Origin: Leptospira harrisiae
GTDB taxonomy: Bacteria > Spirochaetota > Leptospiria > Leptospirales > Leptospiraceae
Direction: 5' to 3'
NCBI RefSeq assembly: GCF_002811945.1
Contig: NZ_NPDX01000006.1
Span: 1 to 64,000, forward strand
Length of the DNA stretch: 64,000 bases
Position numbers and translations under genes: made by a program. Shown one piece after another: positions 32,781 through 44,056 of the stretch. Positions within the stretch are counted from its first letter, which is position 1, and each line of letters begins with the position of its first letter. A model generated the notes under the pieces. That model was not told where the DNA came from and ran no database searches. It saw nothing but the letters and a program-made list of their open reading frames with translations.

Positions 32781-35700
32781 AGACTTACGAGAAGGATCAT
32801 AGTTGAGAATTGGTGACAACCAACGTTCTACTTCCGAAATTTCCATTTCTTTATCTTTAGCGTAATTCACCACTTGGTCTTCGTTGATTTTTCCAATGGC
32901 AAAATAACGAGATTCCGGATGTGAGAAATAATACCCGCTCACACTACTTGCAGGCCACATCGCACAGGATTCGGTCAGTTGGATGCCTGCATTTTTTTCC
33001 ACATCCAATAGTTTCCAAATTTTCCTTTTTTCTGTATGGTCAGGGCAAGCGGGATAACCAGGTGCCGGACGAATCCCACGATACTTTTCACGGATCATAT
33101 CTTCTCTGGAAAGATTTTCAGTCCTTCCAAATCCCCATTCTTCCCGCATTCTATGGTGCATATACTCGGCAAACGCTTCCGCAAACCTGTCAGCAAGCGC
33201 TTTAACTAAGATGGCATTGTAATCATCTTGTTTGGATTCGTAAGACCTTGCTAGTTCTTCAATTCCATGACCGGCCGTTACGGCAAAATATCCAATATAA
33301 TCGTTTTTCTTTTTATCTTCGGGAGCTACAAAGTCCGCCAAACTATAGTTTGGTTGGTTTGTCATTTTTACTGTCTGTTGGCGTAACATTGGATACTTCC
33401 CCAAAGACTTGGTTTTGGAATCATCTTCAAAAATTTCCACAACTTCCCCGTGAGATACGGCAGGGAACATCCCAACAACCGCTCTCGGTTTGAGATTTGG
33501 ATTTTCCAACATCTCTTTTAAGATGATTTGGGCATCATTAAAAAGAGATGTGGCTTCTTTTCCTATCACTGGGTCTTTCAGGATTTGAGGGTATCTGCCT
33601 TTTAACTCCCAAGCCAAAAAGAAAGGAGACCAGTCAATATAAGAGAGTAAATCCTTCAAACTCACATCGTCAATTTTTTGTACTCCCGTAAAACTTGGCT
33701 TTGGTGGAGTATAGGAATCCCAATCAGCAGAGAATTTATTTTTAATTGCATCTTCAATTGGCAAAATATTTCTTTCGTTTTCTCTCGAATAAAATTCTTC
33801 ACGAATTCTTGATTGTTCTTCTACAACCTGTTTTGCATAATCCACTGCTGTTTGTGGATTGAGAGCACTATTCATCACGTTCACCACACGAGACGCATCC
33901 ATTACATGAAGAACTGGTTTGGAATACTGCTCGGCAATTTTCACCGCTGTATGAGCGGGAGAAGTTGTAGCCCCACCAATCAGAAGTGGGACTTGGAATC
34001 CTTGGCGTTCCATCTCTTTGGCCACATATACCATTTCATCCAGTGACGGAGTGATGAGGCCAGAAAGACCAATGGCCGCAACATTTTCTTTTTTAGCAGT
34101 TTCTAAAATCTTTTCACAAGGAACCATCACTCCGAGGTCTATCACCTCATAGTTGTTACATGCCAATACCACACCAACAATATTTTTTCCAATATCGTGG
34201 ACATCTCCCTTTACAGTAGCAATGAGGAATTTGGCTTGTTTACTTTCGTCTTTTTGGTTCCGTTTTTCTTCTTCCATATAAGGGAGTAAGTATGCCACGG
34301 CCTTTTTCATCACCCTTGCACTTTTTACTACTTGGGGAAGGAACATCTTTCCTGCACCAAAAAGTTCCCCAACCACTTTCATTCCATTCATGAGTGGCCC
34401 TTCGATCACTTCGAGAGGTCTAGCAAAACTGGTGCGAGCTTCTTCTGTATCTTGGGTAACAAATTCATCGATTCCTTTGACAAGAGCGTGCGTTAGGCGT
34501 TCTTCAACAGATCCACTCCTCCACACATCATCCTTCTTTTGGACTTTGGCTTCCCCGTGGAAACTAGCAGCGGCCTCAATCATACGTTCCGTCGCATCCG
34601 GTCTGCGATTGAGAATGACATCTTCTACAAGTTCCAAAAGATCTTTTGGGATCTGTTCGTAAACTTCCAACATCCCTGCATTCACAATGGCCATGTCCAT
34701 TCCCGCTTGGATGGCGTGGTATAAAAATACTGAGTGCATGGCTTCACGAACTGGATTGTTTCCGCGAAAGGAAAAAGAAATATTACTGAGACCACCGGAT
34801 ACTTTCGCACCAGGACAAACTTTTTTAATCTCACGAGTGGCTTCGATAAAATCCATCGCATAATTATTATGTTCTTCAATCCCTGTCGCAACGGTGAGGA
34901 TGTTTGGATCAAAAATAATGTCGGTAGGATCAAAATCTAATTTTTCGACAAGTAAGTCGTAGGCACGTTTACAAATGCGAACCTTATCATCTTTGGTTGC
35001 CGCCTGCCCTTGTTCGTCGAAGGCCATAACGATTGCAGCAGCTCCAAATCTTTGGATGGTGCGCGCATGGTCTAAGAATACCTCTTCCCCTTCTTTCAAA
35101 GAGATAGAGTTCACAATGGGTTTTCCTTGGATGCATTTGAGACCCGCGAGTAATACCGACCATTTGGAAGAATCCACCATAAACGGGACCCGTGCAATGT
35201 CAGGTTCCCCTGCGATTAAGTTCAAAAACTTTGTCATAGAGGCTTCGCCGTCAAGGAGAGCTTCATCAAAGTTGATATCAATGACGTTGGCGCCAGCTTG
35301 GACTTGTTGTAAGGCAACTTGCACTGCTTCTTCAAAATTTCCATCTAAGATGAGTTTTTTGAATTTAGGAGAGCCTGTGACGTTGTTTCTCTCACCCACG
35401 TTGATGAACCCTTGGTCTTTGGTCAGTTTTAAAGGTTCAAGACCAGCAAAAGTACTGAGTTTGGGTTGTTCCTTTAGAGGACGAGGAGAGATGGAAGACA
35501 CTGCTTCTTTGGCTGCACGAATGTGAGCTGGCGTGGTTCCGCAGCACCCACCAACAATATTGAGAAATCCAGCTTCGGCAAAATTTTTCATCCAACCGCC
35601 AAACTCTTCTGGTGTTTGGTCATACCCACCAAAGGCATTGGGAAGACCTGCATTCGGATAACAAGATACGTAACAATCAGCCACTCGAGAAAGTTCCTCG

Positions 35701-36488
35701 ATATAAGGGCGCATCTCACCTGCACCGAGTGCACAGTTAATGCCCACGGCTAATGCTTTTGCATGTTTGATAGAAATATAAAATGCCTCCCCTGTTTGGC
35801 CAGAGAGAGTTCGGCCAGAGGCATCGGTAATGGTAACAGAAAGTACAACAGGGATTCGAATCTTTCGTTCTTCAAATACTTTCTCAATCGCAAAGATACA
35901 TGCTTTTAGATTTAAAGTATCAATATTTGTTTCTGGTAAAAGTAAATCCACACCTCCATCTAGAAGTGCCGAAACTTGTTCATAAAAACAATCCACTAAC
36001 TCATCAAAGGTGACTGCGCGAAATGCCGGATTGTTGACATCTGGAGAAAGAGATGCTGTTTTTACTGTTGGACCAATAGACCCTGCAATGAACACATCCG
36101 TTTTTCCAGTTTTTTCTTTGTATTTTGCCACAGCATTTTTTGCACAAGAAACCGCAGCTAAGTTTAGATCCCGAACCGCAGATTCCATTTTGTAGTCTGC
36201 CTGGGAAACAATGTTCGAACTAAAGGTATTGGTTTCAATGATATCGGCCCCTGCTTCCAAATATTCCAAGTGGACAGACTCTATGATATCAGGACGAGTG
36301 ATGGCGAGAACATCGTTGTTCCCTTTGATAGAACAAGGCCAATCCTTAAAACGATCTCCACGAAAATCGTCCTCCTCCAAAGAATGTCTTTGGATCATGG
36401 TACCCATAGCACCATCTAAAACGAGGATTCTCTCGTTTATTAATTTCAAAAGGGATTTTGCGGAAGGATTGGTATATTCAAATTTCAT
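32772..36488 (-). CDS. metH: Cobalamin-dependent methionine synthase
   Basis: A 1238-residue enzyme that transfers the methyl group of methyl-tetrahydrofolate to homocysteine by way of B12. All four modules are present. The homocysteine domain (~1-330) has GINCALGA and [11 protein letters not shown] zinc cysteines. The pterin domain (~345-620) has [10 protein letters not shown] and NVIDINFDE. The cobalamin domain (~640-890) carries His764 in GDVHDIGKN. The AdoMet reactivation domain (~910-1238) has [15 protein letters not shown]. It is the core of the methionine-cycle block with ahcY, ferredoxin and the ArsR-type regulator upstream. I looked for a cobalamin riboswitch upstream and saw none. 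Confidence 0.98.
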   Translation of the reverse strand: MKFEYTNPSAKSLLKLINERILVLDGAMGTMIQRHSLEEDDFRGDRFKDWPCSIKGNNDVLAITRPDIIESVHLEYLEAGADIIETNTFSSNIVSQADYKMESAVRDLNLAAVSCAKNAVAKYKEKTGKTDVFIAGSIGPTVKTASLSPDVNNPAFRAVTFDELVDCFYEQVSALLDGGVDLLLPETNIDTLNLKACIFAIEKVFEERKIRIPVVLSVTITDASGRTLSGQTGEAFYISIKHAKALAVGINCALGAGEMRPYIEELSRVADCYVSCYPNAGLPNAFGGYDQTPEEFGGWMKNFAEAGFLNIVGGCCGTTPAHIRAAKEAVSSISPRPLKEQPKLSTFAGLEPLKLTKDQGFINVGERNNVTGSPKFKKLILDGNFEEAVQVALQQVQAGANVIDINFDEALLDGEASMTKFLNLIAGEPDIARVPFMVDSSKWSVLLAGLKCIQGKPIVNSISLKEGEEVFLDHARTIQRFGAAAIVMAFDEQGQAATKDDKVRICKRAYDLLVEKLDFDPTDIIFDPNILTVATGIEEHNNYAMDFIEATREIKKVCPGAKVSGGLSNISFSFRGNNPVREAMHSVFLYHAIQAGMDMAIVNAGMLEVYEQIPKDLLELVEDVILNRRPDATERMIEAAASFHGEAKVQKKDDVWRSGSVEERLTHALVKGIDEFVTQDTEEARTSFARPLEVIEGPLMNGMKVVGELFGAGKMFLPQVVKSARVMKKAVAYLLPYMEEEKRNQKDESKQAKFLIATVKGDVHDIGKNIVGVVLACNNYEVIDLGVMVPCEKILETAKKENVAAIGLSGLITPSLDEMVYVAKEMERQGFQVPLLIGGATTSPAHTAVKIAEQYSKPVLHVMDASRVVNVMNSALNPQTAVDYAKQVVEEQSRIREEFYSRENERNILPIEDAIKNKFSADWDSYTPPKPSFTGVQKIDDVSLKDLLSYIDWSPFFLAWELKGRYPQILKDPVIGKEATSLFNDAQIILKEMLENPNLKPRAVVGMFPAVSHGEVVEIFEDDSKTKSLGKYPMLRQQTVKMTNQPNYSLADFVAPEDKKKNDYIGYFAVTAGHGIEELARSYESKQDDYNAILVKALADRFAEAFAEYMHHRMREEWGFGRTENLSREDMIREKYRGIRPAPGYPACPDHTEKRKIWKLLDVEKNAGIQLTESCAMWPASSVSGYYFSHPESRYFAIGKINEDQVVNYAKDKEMEISEVERWLSPILNYDPSRKSKS

Positions 36489-36552
36489 ATTATTATATCA
36501 GTATATAGAAAAAAGAGTATATGGCCAAAAGGCCACACACCCTAAAAATCAA

Positions 36553-36852
36553 TTATTTACTCGGATCGGAACACTTTGCACCCTTGAGAGGTGGTTTAGT
36601 GGTAACAATTACCGGGAATTTGGTTGCTTCTTTTGCATTTACTTCAATCGAAGGTTTGTGTTTTTCCGGAACATCATAGTCAGGAAAAATCGCATCAATC
36701 GGACATTCATATTGACAAGCATTACAATCAATACAAGTATCTGGATCAATGTACAGAGTGTCCGGAGCTTCATGAAAAGCTTCTACGGGACAAACTGCTG
36801 CACAACTCGTGTATTTACAATCAACGCAAATTTCAGTTACAACATAAGCCAT
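36553..36852 (-). CDS. fdxA: FdxA-type ferredoxin
   Basis: A 99-residue dicluster ferredoxin. The first set is C9, C12, C17, C21 in TEICVDCKYTSCAAVCP, and the second is C40, C43, C46, C50 in CIDCNACQYECP. The extended C-terminal tail and AYVVTEIC start match the FdxA family. The extra Cys near residue 25 that many FdxA proteins have is Ala here. The ATG at 36852 has GGAG six nt upstream; the longer start is rejected. Lying between ahcY and metH, it may deliver electrons for MetH reactivation or methylene-folate reduction, which is inference. Confidence 0.9.
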   Translation of the reverse strand: MAYVVTEICVDCKYTSCAAVCPVEAFHEAPDTLYIDPDTCIDCNACQYECPIDAIFPDYDVPEKHKPSIEVNAKEATKFPVIVTTKPPLKGAKCSDPSK

Positions 36853-36867
36853 GAGAAACTCCATTGC

Positions 36868-36892
36868 CCCTTTTGGATTTAACCAAAAAGGG
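36868..36892 (-). other. Intercistronic stem-loop between ahcY and ferredoxin gene
   Basis: CCCTTTTGG and CCAAAAAGGG form a stem with one bulged A around ATTTAA. It begins 8 nt after the ahcY stop and ends just before the ferredoxin gene's GGAG site. The T-run lies on the opposite side, so on this strand it is more likely a processing or stability element than a terminator. Confidence 0.5.
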
Positions 36893-36900
36893 CGATTTTT

Positions 36901-38220
36901 TTAATATCGGTAGTGGTCTGGTTTGTACGGACCTTCGAGAGGAACGCTGATATAATCAGCCTGCTTTTGAGTGAGTTTTGTCAAACGAACACCCAACTGC
37001 TCCAAATGAAGTGCTGCCACTTTTTCATCTAAATGTTTTGGGAGGCGATAAACACCTAACTCGTATTTTGTTGTGTAAAGTTCAATTTGAGCCAAAACTT
37101 GGTTTGTGAAAGAACTAGACATTACAAAAGACGGGTGACCAGTAGCACAACCAAGGTTTACCAATCGACCTTCTGCAAGAACGATGATCGATCTTCCATT
37201 AGGGAAAGTATATTTATCAACCTGTGGTTTGATTTCTTTTTTGATCACACCTTTTTCAGAGTTCAAACGAGACATTTGGATTTCTGTATCAAAGTGACCA
37301 ATGTTACAAAGAATTGCACCGTCTTTCATTGCTTTCATGTGTTCGAGTGAAATGATATCATCATTTCCAGTTGCAGTCACAATGATATCTGCGTTTTCAA
37401 TCACATCTTCTACACGAAGAACTTGGTATCCTTCCATAACTGCTTGAAGAGCACAAATTGGATCAATTTCAGTGACAATCACTCGTGCACCAAAGTTACG
37501 AAGAGAAGCAGCAGAACCTTTTCCCACATCGCCGTATCCACAAACAAGTGCTACTTTTCCAGCGAGCATCACGTCAGTTGCACGTTTGATTCCGTCAGCA
37601 AGTGATTCACGGCAACCGTAAAGGTTATCAAATTTTGACTTCGTTACAGAGTCATTTACGTTGATTGCAGGGATTTTTAATGTTCCCGCTCTCAATTTTT
37701 TATGAAGTGCGATGACACCTGTAGTTGTTTCTTCAGAAACACCTTTGATGTCTGCTAGAAGTTGTGGGTATTTTTCATGAATGTAGTGAGTTAGATCATG
37801 ACCGTCGTCAAGGATCATGTTTGGTCCTTTTCCACCGTCAAAAAATAGTGTTTGTTCAATACACCACCAATATTCTTCTTCTGTTTCACCTTTCCAAGCA
37901 AATACAGGAATTCCTGCTTTTGCAATGGCTGCCGCTGCATGGTCTTGTGTTGAAAAAATGTTACAAGAGGACCAACGAATGTCAGCACCTAATGCAGCCA
38001 AGGTTTCAATTAAAACCGCTGTTTGAATTGTCATGTGAAGTGATCCACAAATTCTAGCACCTTTCAGTGGCTTAGAAGTTCCAAATTCTTTACGTAGAGC
38101 CATTAGGCCCGGCATTTCTTTTTCTGCCAAAATGATCTCTTCTCTTCCCCATTCTGCAAGAGAGATATCCTTCACTTTAAATGGCAATCTTTCCGATTTT
38201 GTTTCAGTTGCTGTGGACAT
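36901..38220 (-). CDS. ahcY: S-adenosylhomocysteine hydrolase
   Basis: NAD-dependent enzyme that splits S-adenosylhomocysteine to adenosine and homocysteine and so feeds MetH. It is 439 residues and full length. Signatures include [32 protein letters not shown], the NAD loop [15 protein letters not shown], and the C-terminal KPDHYRY that closes the neighbouring active site. GGAGG lies five nt before the ATG, and the gene overlaps the upstream regulator's end by 17 bp, so the two are translationally linked. Confidence 0.98.
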   Translation of the reverse strand: MSTATETKSERLPFKVKDISLAEWGREEIILAEKEMPGLMALRKEFGTSKPLKGARICGSLHMTIQTAVLIETLAALGADIRWSSCNIFSTQDHAAAAIAKAGIPVFAWKGETEEEYWWCIEQTLFFDGGKGPNMILDDGHDLTHYIHEKYPQLLADIKGVSEETTTGVIALHKKLRAGTLKIPAINVNDSVTKSKFDNLYGCRESLADGIKRATDVMLAGKVALVCGYGDVGKGSAASLRNFGARVIVTEIDPICALQAVMEGYQVLRVEDVIENADIIVTATGNDDIISLEHMKAMKDGAILCNIGHFDTEIQMSRLNSEKGVIKKEIKPQVDKYTFPNGRSIIVLAEGRLVNLGCATGHPSFVMSSSFTNQVLAQIELYTTKYELGVYRLPKHLDEKVAALHLEQLGVRLTKLTQKQADYISVPLEGPYKPDHYRY

Positions 38221-39193
38221 AGTGTCCTCCTTCTTCCTTTATTGCTTTGATAGTTAAAATTTTAAAACTTGATTCTGTTTGGATCTCATTCATTGACCCG
38301 ACTCTAAAACCAGCATTAGACAACCAAGACTCAAAAAGTTCTGGTTCAAATCCAAGCCAAAGGTCAGCAAAATTATCCCGCATAAACTCTGCATTGTGTT
38401 TTGCTAAATCCACAATACACAAAACTCCACCTGGCCGAAGCACACGAGCCACTTCTTCCAGAACCGTAGGTGGATGAGAGATATGATGCATTACCATAGA
38501 GGCAACCACGGCATCACATGAATGAGTCACCAGTGGCAAATGTTCCATAGGAGTTTGGATGAGACTCACACTAGGATTTTTTCCATAATGTGAGGATGCA
38601 TTTTCAATCATCTTAGAGGAGTTATCCACTCCAATCACATGTTTGGATTTGTTGAGAAGAAAAGGGATGAGCACACCAGGTCCACAACCCAAATCCAAAA
38701 TATTTTCACAAACGGGAAGCTCTTGTAAAATCCAAGAACGATAAAGTTTGGGGTGTAATGTCTCTTCTTGTAATTTTTCCCAACTTTCGGCCACACCATC
38801 AAAAAAGGATTTTGATTTCCTTTCTCTTGCTTCCAAAATTTGGTGCACCATTTTTTGATCTCTTTCTCTAGAAGGGAGATCTTCTTTATATGATAACAAA
38901 AGTTTGGTGAGTTCTAAAGGAAATTTTAAACCAGACTCTTCTTCTTCTGGAAGGAAACTATATACAAGGCTTCCTTCTCGGCGGGACCCGATAAGCCCGG
39001 CTTCGGTTAAAATTTTCAAATGGCGAGAGATCCTCGATTGGCCCATTCCTAGAATTTCTACCACCTCATTCACAGAAAAAGCCCCAAAACTAAGGATATG
39101 AAGGATCCGAACCCGTGTTTCGTCGGAAATGGCTTTGGTCGCGGGGAGCAAATGGCCTGAGTGCCTAGATTGGAGGAGTGCTTCGGTTGCCAT
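38204..39193 (-). CDS. sahR: ArsR-family regulator fused to a SAM methyltransferase domain (SahR-like)
   Basis: A 329-residue fusion. Residues ~15-90 form a winged helix of ArsR type ([33 protein letters not shown]). Residues ~150-290 form a class I methyltransferase domain with [25 protein letters not shown] and [12 protein letters not shown]. Proteobacterial SahR regulators are ArsR-type, control ahcY/metF/metH and respond to S-adenosylhomocysteine; some carry the same methyltransferase domain. The overlap with ahcY and nearby metH and metF-like genes make the same role here very likely, with the domain acting as a ligand sensor. The ATG at 39193 is used instead of a TTG two codons earlier. 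A perfect palindrome 9 bp upstream is the likely operator. Confidence 0.9.
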   Translation of the reverse strand: MATEALLQSRHSGHLLPATKAISDETRVRILHILSFGAFSVNEVVEILGMGQSRISRHLKILTEAGLIGSRREGSLVYSFLPEEEESGLKFPLELTKLLLSYKEDLPSRERDQKMVHQILEARERKSKSFFDGVAESWEKLQEETLHPKLYRSWILQELPVCENILDLGCGPGVLIPFLLNKSKHVIGVDNSSKMIENASSHYGKNPSVSLIQTPMEHLPLVTHSCDAVVASMVMHHISHPPTVLEEVARVLRPGGVLCIVDLAKHNAEFMRDNFADLWLGFEPELFESWLSNAGFRVGSMNEIQTESSFKILTIKAIKEEGGHYVHSN

Positions 39194-39202
39194 ATCCAAG
39201 AT

Positions 39203-39234
39203 ATCTACATATCAAGAAATCTTGATATGTAGAT
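39203..39234. promoter_or_regulatory. Perfect palindrome, likely SahR operator
   Basis: Arms ATCTACATATCAAG and CTTGATATGTAGAT are exact reverse complements (14 of 14) around AAAT. The site sits 9 bp upstream of the regulator's start codon, where it would block transcription of the whole sahR-ahcY block. ArsR-type dimers bind such inverted repeats. No second full copy was found in the window; a CTTGATA half-site lies near 32266 upstream of the metF-like gene. Confidence 0.8.
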
Positions 39235-39292
39235 CCCGGCAAGCGATTTTTTGACCCTTCGTTCAGCAGAAAGGCCGAGAAATCTGCTCCTA

Positions 39293-41833
39293 CTAGGAGA
39301 TTTTGAAGAAATTGATTTTCTTTTTCAAAGTTTCAGCCAAATTGGCGATCCCATTGGAGGTAGCCGTCATTTCTTCCAGTCCTGCTGCCGTGCCTTGGGT
39401 TAAGTCATTGATACTGAAAATGGCCTGAGCCACTTCCCCAATGGCATTTTTTTGTTCTTCCATAGAAAGACGAATGGCCTGGCTGATTTGATTTACCTTA
39501 TCCACCTCTTCACCTACCTTTTGGTTGATGATGAGCTGCTCCCGAGTACTGCCCTCGATGGTATCTGTCATTTCGTTGAAAGAGCTCACTCCTTGGATGA
39601 TTCTTTGGATGAGGGAAATTGTGGTTTCAATGTTCTCTCGACCATTTTCAATTTCCTTTTCATTGGCTTGGATGAGTTCCCCGATATCTTTAATGGAAAT
39701 AGCAGTTTTTTCTGCCAACTTTCCAATTTCATCGGCGACAACAGCAAATCCCCTTCCATAAACCCCTGCCCTTGCAGCTTCAATTGCAGCATTTAACGCA
39801 AGTAAGTTGATTTGTTCAGATATATTATTGATTATCTCAATTACACTTCCAATTTCTTGAGAACTGTTACTAATTTTTGAGATTGAATTTCTCATCGAAT
39901 CCAATGAAGCCTGTCCTGATTTTGCTTCTTCTGATATTAAGGTGACATCTTTGGATGCTTTGCCCACTTGCCTACCTGTTGCTTCAATCAAAGTAGACAG
40001 TTCAGCCATTTTTAATTTTAAAAAATCTACTTTGCGGAACTGATCCTCAGCTTGGGCATCTACATTTTGTACGGCAGCAGAAATTTCTTCGATGGATGCT
40101 GATATTTCCTCAGCAGAGGCAGCTTGTGTTTGCGCATTGGAAGATAACATATTAAGAGATGCTGACATTTGTTCGGCGGAAGATGCCAAATCCTCAGAAA
40201 AAATCTGATTAGATCCCACAACTTCAGAAATCTGCTTTAAAGTGGCATTAAGGCCACGGGCAAGTCTTGCAAACTCATCCGAAGATTCCATTTTTGCATT
40301 ATGACGAAGGTCTCCTACTTCAATATCTTGCAAGATTTTCCCAATAGTTTTCATCGGTTTGAATCGAGCCGTAAAAAGAAGATAAATCGCAATAGCAATA
40401 AAAACAGCCCCAACAATACTAATGATTGTTAACCCACGAAGAGAAGAAAGACTCTCTACTTCAATTTCCTTTAAATCAATTGTAGAAAAAAATTGTAATC
40501 CATACTTTTCACTTACCTTTCTTCTTAATAAAAAGGTAGATCCTTCCCATGGATTGCGAAACGAATCAGATTCTCCGGCATTTTTTGCCAATTCCTCAAA
40601 TTCTGTATTTTTAAAACTATGCATTAAATATTTTGGATTCGGATGATAAACCATTGTAGATCGTTTATCCAAAAGAAAGGAATAACCTGTGGTTCCAATT
40701 TTTACATTTTTTAGGAAGGACTCCATTGCTTTTCCCACAAGAAAAGGCATTCCAACCATTCCAATCACGGTTCCATTTGCACTTTTCACAGGGCTTGTCA
40801 CCATGATCACAATATTTCCGTTAAACGGTGATTTGAGCGCCACACCAACGTGGGTTTTACCTTCTTTGGTAGCATTGATATTTTCAAGAATATCTGGATT
40901 GGAAGCCAAAGAATAACCGACACTTGCTCCATTGGGAAGTCCAGAAGCAACAATGGGTACACCTTCGGAGAAGGAAGCTATATAAGCATTTTCTAATAAT
41001 AATTGTGAATCAGCCAAAACTTTTGAAAGGATAGGTTCCGCCAGTTTGTAATTTTTTGTTTCTAACGCCGTTCTGATTACAGGCAAAGAACTGATTTCTT
41101 TTAAATTGGTTTCGACGGACTCAAAATATACATTGATCCCTGCTTCATTACTTTGGTTAAAATTATACAACTGGTTTGAGAATGCTTTTTCCAATGATTT
41201 TGCATTTACACTAAATGCAAAAATCAAAAGAAAAATGGAAAGAACCATAACCATCATAGAAAACATGATAGGAACTGTACTACGAAGATTCCTGTAGTAA
41301 GGAGATATTCGTTCTTTTAGTTCTGCTTGAAAAATTTCATCTTCCAAAACCAAATGAGAAGCTTTCTCCAAAAGAATAAAAGAAAATACAACGTTGAGTA
41401 GTGCAGTTAAGATTAGTACACAGACAATATAAAACGAATCTGACTTACTTGTTTCAGGTAAGTATAAAAGTGGTCCAAGAACAATGGGAAGAGCCAATGC
41501 CCACTGCGCACTCCCCACGGATGCACCGATCACCGGCATCTTGGCGATCAGATTCCAAACTGCCACATAGGTTTTGGGATCTTTCTCTGTTTGGGACTCA
41601 AGTTCCACTAGCCCTTGTTTGATGGATTTTAATTTTTTAGGAAAAATGAAGGACGGAAGAAGCAAACTGACTAGAGCTGCCGCAATGGTCGCTCCAATGA
41701 ATGTTTTGATCTGTGTGGGACTTAAATCGACGTAGAAAAGAATTAATGCGATTCCGATGGGGACCACAATTCCCAAGGAAAAAACTTGGGAAGCGAGAGT
41801 GAAAGCGCGTGCGTAGCGTTTGTATAACTTCAT
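39293..41833 (-). CDS. Methyl-accepting chemotaxis protein with Cache domain and extra membrane module
   Basis: An 846-residue receptor. An unusual N-terminal module has about five hydrophobic segments (~14-35, 44-63, 108-128, 135-157, 188-208). A periplasmic double-Cache-like domain (~225-460) follows, with [10 protein letters not shown] and [11 protein letters not shown]. Then come a sixth membrane segment (~472-493), HAMP (~494-545) and the signalling domain. The tip is the canonical [36 protein letters not shown]. The ligand is unknown; Cache receptors often bind amino acids or small acids. The five-helix N-terminal addition is not part of the standard receptor plan. Confidence 0.93.
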   Translation of the reverse strand: MKLYKRYARAFTLASQVFSLGIVVPIGIALILFYVDLSPTQIKTFIGATIAAALVSLLLPSFIFPKKLKSIKQGLVELESQTEKDPKTYVAVWNLIAKMPVIGASVGSAQWALALPIVLGPLLYLPETSKSDSFYIVCVLILTALLNVVFSFILLEKASHLVLEDEIFQAELKERISPYYRNLRSTVPIMFSMMVMVLSIFLLIFAFSVNAKSLEKAFSNQLYNFNQSNEAGINVYFESVETNLKEISSLPVIRTALETKNYKLAEPILSKVLADSQLLLENAYIASFSEGVPIVASGLPNGASVGYSLASNPDILENINATKEGKTHVGVALKSPFNGNIVIMVTSPVKSANGTVIGMVGMPFLVGKAMESFLKNVKIGTTGYSFLLDKRSTMVYHPNPKYLMHSFKNTEFEELAKNAGESDSFRNPWEGSTFLLRRKVSEKYGLQFFSTIDLKEIEVESLSSLRGLTIISIVGAVFIAIAIYLLFTARFKPMKTIGKILQDIEVGDLRHNAKMESSDEFARLARGLNATLKQISEVVGSNQIFSEDLASSAEQMSASLNMLSSNAQTQAASAEEISASIEEISAAVQNVDAQAEDQFRKVDFLKLKMAELSTLIEATGRQVGKASKDVTLISEEAKSGQASLDSMRNSISKISNSSQEIGSVIEIINNISEQINLLALNAAIEAARAGVYGRGFAVVADEIGKLAEKTAISIKDIGELIQANEKEIENGRENIETTISLIQRIIQGVSSFNEMTDTIEGSTREQLIINQKVGEEVDKVNQISQAIRLSMEEQKNAIGEVAQAIFSINDLTQGTAAGLEEMTATSNGIANLAETLKKKINFFKIS

Positions 41834-41909
41834 TGAAACTTAGACCTAATACGTAGGGTAAATTTCGCAATCCGTACGGCAAGGTTTTATGGATTTCCCC
41901 GAAGTTTTC

Positions 41910-43037
41910 CTAAAAAGAGAGTTTCACTCCTAGGTTGGCTGAATACAGATCCTTCCCGCCATACAATCCTTCCGCAATGACCTTAACTAAATAGAGATCC
42001 AATTCCAATCCCACAATTCCGTATCCAATTCCACGTTTGGAGTGAGATTCACCCCGAGCTCGAAAGCCTAAGGTAGCATTTGGGCTTTGGGCAAGAAGTT
42101 CCTTGTCTAGAGCCGCTTGGTATTCTCTGGGGAGTTCCAATGGAAGGGAATCGTTTAAAGTGATGAGAAAAGGGCCTCTACGGGAGAGAGAAGCCGAATT
42201 GTGTCCTGAGTTCCAACTATATCCCCCACCCACAATCACATTAGCTATCCAAAACAAACCTAGACCTGTGCGTAAATCAATGTTTGTCGTTTGTACTTTT
42301 GTATTAAAAACGAAGTTTGTATCCCCACCCCATTTTCCCTTCACACCTTGGAATTCAATTTGAGAGGCCTTTCCTTCTAAATAATTAAGGCTCATATTTT
42401 GTTCCATCACATGATGTCCCACTCCCACGTTGATTCCATTCCAAGTGATGAGGTTCATCAAAAAACCTTCTTTTTCGACCAATTGGTAACGAACCATTCC
42501 ACCATACGAACGTACGGCGATGCGACCTTCATAGTTTTTATTATTTGAGGCAGCTTGGATCTGGTCTTCCGTCACTGCGACATTCATACCATGCAGAAAA
42601 ATTCCGATCCGGCGGATGTACCCACCTTCAGAAGTTCCTAACAACCATCCAGGATTAAAATCCAAATGAAAGGAAGGAATGACTGCACCACCAACGTTTG
42701 GTAATTTGGGATATTTGATTAAATTATCTTGGACTTGGATGTCATCTTTTTTGTATCCAGCAGCAGAGGCACTGACACCAAATTGGATTCGGCGAACAGT
42801 TCCAGTACCAATATTACTTGTACCAACATTTGCAAGAAATCCAGCTTCTAAATTGGTTTTGAGGACTTCGTTTAAATAACCTGTTTCAAATTTTTTTAGG
42901 GAGCCATTCCCTGCTTCCGTCAGTGTTGAAGGTAAAAAACTGCAGGCCGAACCTTCGCATGTAAATTGTGCATACAGTTCCGATTGTGAGACTGTTGTGA
43001 CAAATACTAATAGAAGTAGTAAGTTGCGTATTTTCAT
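41910..43037 (-). CDS. Outer-membrane beta-barrel-like protein, unknown function
   Basis: A 375-residue protein with a signal peptide (cleavage near SELYAQ) and many amphipathic strands. It ends with LYSANLGVKLSF, a terminal Phe typical of outer-membrane proteins recognised by the Bam machinery. Two Cys close to the mature N-terminus (FTCEGSACSF) may form a disulfide. It looks like a Leptospira conserved hypothetical surface protein, but I cannot name a family. It is monocistronic, between a chemoreceptor gene and a transporter gene on the same strand. Confidence 0.75.
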   Translation of the reverse strand: MKIRNLLLLLVFVTTVSQSELYAQFTCEGSACSFLPSTLTEAGNGSLKKFETGYLNEVLKTNLEAGFLANVGTSNIGTGTVRRIQFGVSASAAGYKKDDIQVQDNLIKYPKLPNVGGAVIPSFHLDFNPGWLLGTSEGGYIRRIGIFLHGMNVAVTEDQIQAASNNKNYEGRIAVRSYGGMVRYQLVEKEGFLMNLITWNGINVGVGHHVMEQNMSLNYLEGKASQIEFQGVKGKWGGDTNFVFNTKVQTTNIDLRTGLGLFWIANVIVGGGYSWNSGHNSASLSRRGPFLITLNDSLPLELPREYQAALDKELLAQSPNATLGFRARGESHSKRGIGYGIVGLELDLYLVKVIAEGLYGGKDLYSANLGVKLSF

Positions 43038-43089
43038 ATAGACCCGTATTCTCTACTTATTTTCAACAATTGGAAAGAAAAATTCTCTC

Positions 43090-44010
43090 TTAAACGGACA
43101 CTTCTTTTGCTTTTTTTGCCGTACTAATCCAAAAAACCCCAGTGAGTACGAATAATGTACCAATACTATGTAGCAAAGTAATGGGTTCATCAAGTAACCA
43201 ATACGCAAGGAAAAGAGTCGACATAGGTCCAACTGACCCTACTATAGCAGCTGTTTTGCTACCAACACGTTTGATTCCTTCTGAAACAAATATAGCGGGT
43301 ACCACAGTATTAACAGTTCCCATAACAAAAGCGAGTGCATAAAATGAGAATGGTTGGAATAGTTCTTTGTATGTGCCAAAAATTGCAAAATGAATGAATA
43401 CGGCGAACGAAGAGATAAGAAGTGCCCAAGCTGTAAATTTCTTTGCACCTAACTTTGGAATGATGGTTCCACTTCCCATCAAATAAATTGCATATGTAAG
43501 AGCCGAAAGTAAAATAAAAAAAGCACCAAGACTTACATCTTTGGCAGAACCTAATTGAACATCTTGTCCATAGGCTAAAAAAACACCCGTGTAAGTTAGG
43601 ATTAAAGAAAACACTTCTCTCAAATGGATTTTCTTTTTTAAAAACAAAAAGGAAAGGATTACAACAAGGGTTGGATAAATAAAAAGAATGATTCGTTCTA
43701 GGCCAGCACTGATGTATTTAAGTCCTAAAAAATCAAAGAGGCTTGCCAAGTAATAACCCACAACTCCCATCAGAAGAACATAAACTACATCTTTTTTGGT
43801 AAGGTCTGTTTTTCCTTCCACCCGTTCCGCTTTCCAGGCAATCCAAACAAGAAAAGGAAACGCAAATAACATTCGGAAAAAAAGTGACCCGATCGCGGAA
43901 ATTTCATAGCGGTAGGTTAATTTAACAACAACGGCTTTTGCACTGAATAAAAGTGCTCCGATGAGAACAAGTACCACCCCCTTCCATTCTGGACTCACAT
44001 TTTCTTTCAC
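43090..44010 (-). CDS. EamA/DMT-family transporter
   Basis: A 306-residue inner-membrane protein with ten hydrophobic helices made of two EamA repeats. The first repeat starts at GVVLVLIGALLFSAKAVVVK, and the second near SLGAFFILLSALTYAIYLMG. The GLKYISAGLERIILFIYP and VGPMSTLFLAYWLL segments are typical of the family. Members export amino acids or other metabolites; the substrate is not predictable. It stands alone. Confidence 0.92.
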   Translation of the reverse strand: MKENVSPEWKGVVLVLIGALLFSAKAVVVKLTYRYEISAIGSLFFRMLFAFPFLVWIAWKAERVEGKTDLTKKDVVYVLLMGVVGYYLASLFDFLGLKYISAGLERIILFIYPTLVVILSFLFLKKKIHLREVFSLILTYTGVFLAYGQDVQLGSAKDVSLGAFFILLSALTYAIYLMGSGTIIPKLGAKKFTAWALLISSFAVFIHFAIFGTYKELFQPFSFYALAFVMGTVNTVVPAIFVSEGIKRVGSKTAAIVGSVGPMSTLFLAYWLLDEPITLLHSIGTLFVLTGVFWISTAKKAKEVSV

Positions 44011-44056
44011 TAAAGTCCATCCTGAAAAACGCAGAAATTTCCGATAGTTTTATTGA

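Noticed and set aside
34975..35526. 183-codon frame antisense to metH
   Set aside because: MetH is complete and conserved through this region, and the antisense product has no family resemblance.
36489..36552. Cobalamin or SAM riboswitch upstream of metH
   Set aside because: The gap is only 64 bp, with one short GGCC hairpin; no B12 box or SAM aptamer pattern is visible.
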